Below the pieces are notes generated by a model that saw nothing but the letters and a program-made list of their open reading frames with translations, did not search any database and had not been told where the DNA came from. From a virus: a stretch of 31,364 nucleotides of DNA. This document shows, piece by piece, positions 25,701 to 31,364 of this stretch. How positions within the stretch are numbered: position 1 is the first letter of the stretch; the number at the start of each line of letters is the position of its first letter. Where the stretch lies: positions 1 through 31,364 of the IMG/VR virus record IMGVR_UViG_3300030102_005261; one strand, written 5' to 3'. Position numbers and translations under genes: made by a program.

Positions 25701-28700
25701 ACGTGGCTTCTGGTGGTGTGGGTCTTCAAGAAGGTGGTAGAACTCATACTAGACTTTTAAATAATAAGAAAAACGCCTCTATTGCAGATCAACAAATTAA
25801 AGAATTACAAGCTTCTTTGAAAAAAGGTATTATTGGTAAAAATTATTTTGATAAAAGAGTAGAGCTTCTTAATGAGGTTGTTGCTCTCGGCGATTTAGAA
25901 CCATGGCAACACTGGGGTACCGTTGGTAGTTCTATTGCTTTTGAAGCTGGTTTTACTGCTCTTTTTGGTAGAATGGGTATAGGTAGAGTGAGTACTGCTG
26001 ATAGATTTGTAAATGCTTTTGTTAACGCAGGAGCTAGTAGAAATGTAGCTAATTATAGTGGCGTTAAGCAAATATGGAACAGCGCTTTAACTATGGCAAA
26101 AAGTGCTGGAGGTGAGGTTATTGAAGAAGAAGCAATATATATATCTACACAGCTTTCAGACGCTTTGTTTACAGGTACAGAAGTTGATCTTAGTCAAATA
26201 AATAAAGTTGCTATTGACGCGGCTATTATGTCAGGTGGTACCAACGCTTTATCTCTTACGTACGATGGTTTTATGAATCATGGTACTAGAAAAAAGTTAG
26301 CAGAAAAAATTGGATTTCAAAGTACTAAAATAAAGAATTACTCAGATGATATAAAAGAATTACAAAGAAATACAAAAATAAATAAAAAAGATAGAGACGA
26401 ACAAATAGAAAATTTAAAAACTTTAAGATTAGATGCTATAAATAAAAGATCTATGCTTATTGGAGAAGCAGAGATAGAGGTGTTAGGTTTAGATGAAGAG
26501 TCTCAATTAGCTATTTTACAAAACTTTAGTACATTATATAATCTTCACGAGCAAGCTGGTATATATCAAAAAGAAAATTTATCTGAAGCTTCTATCAAAG
26601 CTAGAATAGATTTTCATGTGCAAAAATTAAATAAAGAAGAAGCTGGCTCTGGTGACGCTTGGTTAGAAAATTACGAAACTCAAAAGAACAAGGTAGAAGA
26701 AATTAGTGAAAACTATAACGAAGAAACAGCTATAAATGCTTTGTATGGAGGAGATGTGCAGAAAAGAAATAAAGTTATAGATCGTATAAAAAGAAACAAA
26801 AGTTGGTCTTCAAAATACGAAAAAGCAAACTCTAAACAAAGGCTTAAATTAGAAATGAACTTCATGTACGAAGAAAATTTAAGAACTAATGCTAACGCTG
26901 TAAAAAACGATGCTAACATAAAAGAACAAGTAGAACAAGAAGTTTTTAGCGAAAGAGATGAAACTGGTAAAATAACAGAAAGACTAAATCAAGAGCAGTG
27001 GAAACAAAAAAATAATAAAAAAAGAATATCTAGCAGTCAAAAACAAGAGTTAGACACTTGGTATAATCAAGTTGCTAGAACAAGAATATCAACTAATACT
27101 GGTAGAGATATTACTACTTTTGAAGAAGGTCAGATAAACGCTGAAAACATTATTAAAAAAGTTAAAGAAGACACAGGTAAAGATTTAGTTATAGTTTATG
27201 ATGATAACGTAGAAACGCTAATTGAAAAGTATATATTTCCTAAAGGAGGAGCTGGTCCAACAATAGGCGGTATGAGCGCTCAAGAAAAGGCAGATGTAAT
27301 TAACGCTCTTAAAGATGGAAATGGCGCTATTGTAGGAAATAAGTTTTTAACTGTAAATCCTAATGCTAGAGCTCAGTTAAATTCTAAAGACGCCTTAAAT
27401 AGAAACAAAGCTTTTATAGGAGCTGTTTGGCTTCATGAAACTGGTCATTATTTAGATAACTCTACAAAATCTAGATCAGAGCTAAATGAAAAAGCGTTTT
27501 TATTATCTAAAGGTTTAACAGAAAAAGGCGGTGTAGTTTCCATTATAAACGAACAAGCATTAAGTATATTAAATCAAAAAGGTATTAAGGTAGATGGCAA
27601 GGCAGTTACTAACGTAGAACAAGTTTATAATAGACTAAAAACAGAAAAAGATCAACAAATTATAAACGAAATAAATACGTTTCTTGACGAATATATTAGA
27701 GAAACTGAGTTTACTTTACAGAGTAGAGAAAACGATTTTATATATACCAAACTATTAAACGAAGGTAGACGTTTTAATAAAATTAGAAGTTGGAAAGGTG
27801 ACTATACAATTAGAAGTGGTAGAGACGCTATATTTGAAGTGGTTAGTTATATACAAGCTTTTAGAAAAGGTGAGTTGTCAGCTGCTTATAAATCACAACT
27901 AGAAAGAGCAGGAGGAAGAACTGATTTAGTTGGTGACGAAAGTAAAATACAAAAATCTAGTCAAGTTGAGATAAACAAAATAGTAAGAAATGAAAACAAA
28001 GAAGTTGTTACTAAAGAGCAATACGATAGAGTAAATGTTAATGACGCCGCAATGCTGCTAACGCCTGAAAACGAAAGCTTAAATGGTCTTATTGTAGATT
28101 TAGGGTTTAAAATAGAAGGTAATAACGTTTATGGTTTTTCAAAAAATGAATTTATACAAGCCGTAAAAGACCAATTAAGCACGGCTGTAATAAACTATAA
28201 TCCAGAGACGTTATATAAAAATGTAGCCCAAGGAGATTTGTCGGGTTGGTTGGCTCTTCATATAATTCTTAAAAAACCTGGTGTAGTAGATGATTTTAAA
28301 AAGAGAAGAGAAGTTATTGACGCGGCTGGAAAACCCGTAGAAGACCCAGAACGTATTGAGACTCAAGAAGGAACTGTTATATTTGCTAAAAGACTTGGAT
28401 TTGAAGAAGATGTTGTTCGTAAAGATGAAAATGATCAAGACATAACTAGAAATGAGTTTGATTTAATAATAGAAGGTGCTTTTGATGAAATAATAAAAGC
28501 AAATCCAAAGTCTTATAAAGACGTTAAAGATCTAGTTAAAGGAGGTGTTTTAGTGCAAGTGCTGAACAAAGTGGCAGAAGAATTTGGTGTTAATCCAAGT
28601 AAATTAATAAATGATACATCGTTAACTGTAACTGAAAGAAGATCTATACAGACAAAAATAAGATCTCTTACAGCTAGAACTTTATTAAACGCTCTGCCTG

Positions 28701-31364
28701 AAGGATTTAACAACGTAGCTGAGTCTACAGGTTTACCTAACGTTTTATTAAACGCTAAAAATCCAGAAACTGGAGAGCCAAATTTATTATATACTAAACA
28801 AGAAAAAAGAGCTAAAACAGGTGTAAAACAAAGAGTTGGAAGAAGATTTATATTTCCGCCAAAGAAAAAAGACAAAGGTGGCGCTGGCCCTTTTTTACAA
28901 GTAATGAATTTTGTTGACAATATAAACGAATCTCACTTTTTAAATTTATTTGGTATAACACCTGTAGGAGTTGAAAGTAAATTTAGAACAGAAGATAGAA
29001 GCGTTGATAGTCCGTTGAGGGCTATTGTGGTGCAAGTTGCTGCATTAGTAGCTAATCAGTCTACAAGAAAAATAGCTAACGAGCGAGGATTATTTGGTTT
29101 AGAAACTATAGCTAGTGGTAAAGCAGATGTTCAATATAGTAAAGCTATTTCATTATCTAACATACAACAATTAATAAGCGATTATGATAACGGTAGAGAG
29201 TTGTTTATACAGTCTTTAAACTTATTAGGTGTAGGTAAAGTTGCTCGTAACCAAGAACAATTTAAAAGTTTGTTTAACCGTGCATTAGATATAGCATATC
29301 CAAATGTAAAATGGGATTATGTTGTAGACGGAAAATCTATTAATTATAGAACTAAACTTTACAATGAGTATAATAAATACAGAAAAGACTTTGTTGAAAG
29401 ATATTTGCCTTACGAAAAAAATTTAGATTTAGAGTCAAAATATGATCTCTCAGATTATTTAACGTTAGCTTCTATGCAAGACACAGATCTTATAATATCT
29501 CAGATATTTAATATAGAAGAAGGTATAACGACTTGGGTGGAAAACGAAATTAACAGAGAGAACCAAAGATCTTATAATAGAGCTCTTATTCCAGATTATA
29601 TAAAACTATTAAATAAAAGAGGTAAATTCAACAAACAGATAATTAGTTCTGCTAAAAAATTAAATGTTACACCAGCTGAACTTCAAGCTTTGATACAATT
29701 TTCATTTTTAAAAAATGCTTTTGAAGCTGGATTTGACAAAGACTCTAAAGGAAAATACAGAGGCTCTCAATCTATATTTAAAAATAAAAGTTTTTATTTT
29801 GAAAACTTTTTAAAATTAATAGCTCCAAATTTAGAGTCTATTGTAAGAAAAAAGACTACTTTACAAATAACGATTGACGGTAAAACAGAAGAAATACAAA
29901 AGCCTGAGCATTATAACTATATTAACAAACAAAAGACAGAAAAACAACATTTATTATCTTTTACAGAAAAACAAATTGAAGATCATGTAAGTGGAAAAAG
30001 TAAGATAAAACTACCTAAAGAGTTAATTAAAGAAATGCAGCTAAGAGAACAATTAGCTGAAGAAGCAATACAATTTACAGATGATATATATGCTATTGGC
30101 GCTAATATAGCTAAAGATCTTAATAGTGATTATAACAAGTATAACTTTGCTGTTTTAATTGATCAGTTCAACAAAGATATGAAGACGCCTCTTAGAATAG
30201 GTGCGCCTGCAATGTGGTTAGCTTTAAATCCTCCAACAACGTCGCTTAACGATGAAAATGGTAAAAGAAATTTTGAGTGGGAGCATGGTGGACCAGCTGC
30301 AAAAATAAACATTATGTTTATTGAAAAACATTGGAAAGGTGGAGATGTAAGCTTAGATAACATAAAGAAAACTTTTCAAGTAGGTGTTTTACATAGAGAC
30401 TTTAACGATAACGTTGGAAGGTTTTTTAAAAGAAGTATGAACTTTGATTACGAAATAGGCGATTCACCAGTTGGAAGATGGAACAATAGTTTACTTTTAG
30501 GTGGGCCTGCTCATTTATTATTTAATTGGAAGACAGGTGAAATAGCTGGACAAAATCACGTTAATTATTACAAGCTAACTGACAATTATAACAAAGGCAT
30601 GCAGCAGAGTAAAGCTGTTAAAAACTCTAGATTAATAGATAAAAACACTAAAAGTAGAGGTATGTCTGCTTTTGATTTTGATGAAACATTAATAGACAAA
30701 GGTGAGAACACTATTATAGCTACTAAAGGTGATGATGTAGTAAAAATAAGCTCTAGAAACTGGCCTATAGACGGCCCTCGTTATACTAAAGAAGGTTACG
30801 AGTTTGATTTTAGCGATTTTATAAATGTTAAAGGAGGTGTTGAAGGGCCATTAATGCAAAAATTTAGAAACAGAATAGCTAAGTACGGTATTGAAAACAA
30901 CTATATACTTACCGCTAGACCAGCTGATTCTGCACCAGCAATACGGGCTTGGTTAAAAACGCAAGGTATAAATATGCCAATAGAAAACATTACTGGTTTA
31001 GGTAATAGTACAGGCGAAGCAAAAGCTATGTGGATAGCTGGTAAATTTTCGGAGGGCTACAACGATATATATTTTGTTGACGATGCGCTACCTAATGTTG
31101 AGGCCGTTAAAAATATGATGCAGCAACTAGATATTAAAGGTAGTTCTGTACAAGCTAAAATACAATTTAGTAAAAACTTAAATAACGAGTTTAACATTAT
31201 ATTAGAAAAAACAACAGGTATTGATGCTCAAAAACGTTTTTCTAATGCACAAGCTAAACTAAGAGGTAAAGGCTTTAAATTTACAGGTTTAATACCATCT
31301 TCTGCTCAAGACTTCCAAGGTTTGATGTATAGCTTTTTACCAACTGGTAAAGAAGGTGAAAAAG
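22709..31364 (+). CDS. Giant multidomain protein with zincin and HAD domains (3' truncated by window edge)
   Basis: I read this frame open from the ATG at 22709 to the window end: 2885 codons without a stop. The N-terminal ~950 residues are charged and helical with no recognised domain. Residues ~960-1190 hold Gly/Ala-rich hydrophobic stretches (ANMLFFIGTMGTGSYF; VGSSIAFEAGFTALFGRMGI) that may insert in membranes. Residues ~1205-1450 are coiled-coil-like. A zincin motif HETGH is at 1576-1580. Around 2060-2110 is another conserved-looking region (FLNLFGITPVG). A HAD phosphatase domain spans ~2652-2800: FDFDETL (D2656, D2658), T2735 in ILTARP, K2772, and FVDD (2789-2792). Such peptidase-plus-HAD giants fit the polyvalent proteins of phages, thought to be injected with DNA. 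No tape-measure-like repeats are seen. Confidence 0.85.
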   Translation, partial: MSKNSTTPLKHTADPAHKNISKEEHIALHGGDVEAAGYKKEKPQTVTIGDNEADLLFKSLTDSSAYTNEKVLKAREKDQKLKAQRENKKQELKVKTIKNERIQKYEDSGLYDEEELNIIQQEILSTPFVIPEVSQEQFTEFKKAEVFNKIFKPSDIMLTGANFETVDLLSKFLKYDDTYKNIEEEFDAVVSDINSGNIKYDEFEGIIRIDSNTLYPFVYPQESAIIGSEIYIDKATGEIIDKSSLTRKQIMMLDSEKEIFEAIEQGKEIDQSVFYNTTVDADGQEIIDGYNYFAEDQKQILSLQEYEYLFENWVKATDPSIDLEEISIEENLKLRKSFNDQGGFIDGETYMRIYNQKVFKKQYQNQGVMDFGTNSETDITGNLRQITKAYEDLAPNIQTYVLDRASLQTWKNDYSVVYSPLTNQGAFLKNISGENDFVGDYIYRLDQNVFLPNEEITSSVEQFDEFIKNYNALADDYRGDLTLLNNAFNLDEMRNLRRGLSARYQTQDAKLRADLEITSAVENTFNDQLEGSGYTIKVTTKNGTVTFDLMKEGENVLSSTSNGVKSPDTEVLKHIVENITSQELTAITKKQVVDPIKEIQQGKKERFESNVRDLTEKEVVDDYFENLFIPTITVSRGRYNLTTENKEAGVINYIKNQLASGNEINKDEIRTIVRSYNRLEDGSYINEVTDKYYEFGILTRDEYNKNKQQSRIDLADRKSKTWAKKTAEKNGYSQTFDYSTNKHIVNIDGEEQVVSGNTYRKYQDLVVKENIKEVSNFFDEKDGFVELSKKAAKNGYSLVFEQNGRLLKNTDEDFNDLFEPGMPFKFIRAEWEREGDETKSFSLIELGEDKDGNIIYLNDKIQELETNHETIINELQESFLDYRNNVYDSFEASDLLDISLSQQGIERDYSTIWSERFGNGVDGVFYSIPALFGNEFSQNILDRNEADARTQRQFKWGEDAWYQNAGLVFADQGANMLFFIGTMGTGSYFNLARTTSMYVASGGVGLQEGGRTHTRLLNNKKNASIADQQIKELQASLKKGIIGKNYFDKRVELLNEVVALGDLEPWQHWGTVGSSIAFEAGFTALFGRMGIGRVSTADRFVNAFVNAGASRNVANYSGVKQIWNSALTMAKSAGGEVIEEEAIYISTQLSDALFTGTEVDLSQINKVAIDAAIMSGGTNALSLTYDGFMNHGTRKKLAEKIGFQSTKIKNYSDDIKELQRNTKINKKDRDEQIENLKTLRLDAINKRSMLIGEAEIEVLGLDEESQLAILQNFSTLYNLHEQAGIYQKENLSEASIKARIDFHVQKLNKEEAGSGDAWLENYETQKNKVEEISENYNEETAINALYGGDVQKRNKVIDRIKRNKSWSSKYEKANSKQRLKLEMNFMYEENLRTNANAVKNDANIKEQVEQEVFSERDETGKITERLNQEQWKQKNNKKRISSSQKQELDTWYNQVARTRISTNTGRDITTFEEGQINAENIIKKVKEDTGKDLVIVYDDNVETLIEKYIFPKGGAGPTIGGMSAQEKADVINALKDGNGAIVGNKFLTVNPNARAQLNSKDALNRNKAFIGAVWLHETGHYLDNSTKSRSELNEKAFLLSKGLTEKGGVVSIINEQALSILNQKGIKVDGKAVTNVEQVYNRLKTEKDQQIINEINTFLDEYIRETEFTLQSRENDFIYTKLLNEGRRFNKIRSWKGDYTIRSGRDAIFEVVSYIQAFRKGELSAAYKSQLERAGGRTDLVGDESKIQKSSQVEINKIVRNENKEVVTKEQYDRVNVNDAAMLLTPENESLNGLIVDLGFKIEGNNVYGFSKNEFIQAVKDQLSTAVINYNPETLYKNVAQGDLSGWLALHIILKKPGVVDDFKKRREVIDAAGKPVEDPERIETQEGTVIFAKRLGFEEDVVRKDENDQDITRNEFDLIIEGAFDEIIKANPKSYKDVKDLVKGGVLVQVLNKVAEEFGVNPSKLINDTSLTVTERRSIQTKIRSLTARTLLNALPEGFNNVAESTGLPNVLLNAKNPETGEPNLLYTKQEKRAKTGVKQRVGRRFIFPPKKKDKGGAGPFLQVMNFVDNINESHFLNLFGITPVGVESKFRTEDRSVDSPLRAIVVQVAALVANQSTRKIANERGLFGLETIASGKADVQYSKAISLSNIQQLISDYDNGRELFIQSLNLLGVGKVARNQEQFKSLFNRALDIAYPNVKWDYVVDGKSINYRTKLYNEYNKYRKDFVERYLPYEKNLDLESKYDLSDYLTLASMQDTDLIISQIFNIEEGITTWVENEINRENQRSYNRALIPDYIKLLNKRGKFNKQIISSAKKLNVTPAELQALIQFSFLKNAFEAGFDKDSKGKYRGSQSIFKNKSFYFENFLKLIAPNLESIVRKKTTLQITIDGKTEEIQKPEHYNYINKQKTEKQHLLSFTEKQIEDHVSGKSKIKLPKELIKEMQLREQLAEEAIQFTDDIYAIGANIAKDLNSDYNKYNFAVLIDQFNKDMKTPLRIGAPAMWLALNPPTTSLNDENGKRNFEWEHGGPAAKINIMFIEKHWKGGDVSLDNIKKTFQVGVLHRDFNDNVGRFFKRSMNFDYEIGDSPVGRWNNSLLLGGPAHLLFNWKTGEIAGQNHVNYYKLTDNYNKGMQQSKAVKNSRLIDKNTKSRGMSAFDFDETLIDKGENTIIATKGDDVVKISSRNWPIDGPRYTKEGYEFDFSDFINVKGGVEGPLMQKFRNRIAKYGIENNYILTARPADSAPAIRAWLKTQGINMPIENITGLGNSTGEAKAMWIAGKFSEGYNDIYFVDDALPNVEAVKNMMQQLDIKGSSVQAKIQFSKNLNNEFNIILEKTTGIDAQKRFSNAQAKLRGKGFKFTGLIPSSAQDFQGLMYSFLPTGKEGEK

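Noticed and set aside
28513-28920. A 135-codon open frame on the - strand
   Set aside because: It is entirely antisense to the giant + strand gene, has a low-complexity hydrophobic sequence with no recognisable motif, and all supported genes here are on the + strand.
30668-30691. FDFDET read as the DxDxD-type catalytic motif of a phage RNA polymerase
   Set aside because: The third acidic position is absent and the following T-x-R, K and DD motifs in the right order identify a HAD phosphatase instead.
22709-31364. Tape-measure protein for a long tail
   Set aside because: The length would allow it, but the protein has enzyme motifs and no long regular helical repeats, and no tail tube, sheath or baseplate genes accompany it.
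1-31364. tRNA genes, CRISPR arrays, insertion sequences, attachment sites
   Set aside because: No intergenic gap exceeds 70 bases and no spaced direct repeats, terminal inverted repeats or cloverleaf-like sequence were seen.

Overview
The window is one continuous stretch of an AT-rich tailed-phage genome. Every gene I can support lies on the + strand, tightly packed, with no gap over 70 bases. It covers the virion-assembly region. There is no tape-measure protein, sheath or baseplate gene. The set of large terminase, ~800-aa portal, acidic scaffold, ~500-aa capsid protein, small adaptor proteins, a very long beta-rich tail-tube/muzzle protein and a giant multidomain protein fits a short-tailed (podovirus-like) phage. 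The host is inferred, not proven. No start codon has a Shine-Dalgarno sequence; starts follow A/T-only leaders, as in Bacteroidota (Flavobacteriia). A marine Bacteroidota phage, distantly like crAss-like or Cellulophaga podoviruses, is my best guess; another marine host such as SAR11 is possible. TAA, TAG and TGA all end genes and none occurs inside the long ORFs, so the standard code is used.

Layout. Bases 3-2442 hold a run of small genes: a truncated CDS, a basic 70-aa protein, a small zincin-like metallopeptidase, a GTA-type 3TM holin, a beta-rich 239-aa virion protein, a coiled-coil protein and a 73-aa unknown. Bases 2442-10639 are the packaging and head module: a probable tandem GroES-like co-chaperonin, a candidate small terminase subunit, TerL, portal, scaffold and major capsid protein. 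The capsid gene ends in a strong UUCG-loop terminator. Bases 10708-20971 are neck and tail: a virion protein of unknown role, a GC-rich hairpin, two adaptor/neck proteins, the 1823-aa muzzle-like protein and two beta-rich tail proteins. Bases 21011-31364 look like an ejection module: an Ala/Gln-rich coiled-coil protein ending in a peptidase S74 chaperone domain, a 275-aa unknown, and the first 2885 codons of a giant protein that runs off the window.

The genes would work together as follows. The co-chaperonin helps fold capsid protein; scaffold and capsid assemble on the portal; TerL fills the head; neck and muzzle proteins close it; the last three proteins are probably carried in the virion and delivered with the DNA. 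The giant protein carries a zinc-peptidase motif (HETGH), a glycine-rich hydrophobic stretch, and a complete HAD-type phosphatase domain near the window edge. A short recurring motif of the form (I/V)Q-x-S marks its apparent domain borders. That protein, the doubled GroES-like gene and the S74-tailed internal protein are the most interesting items.
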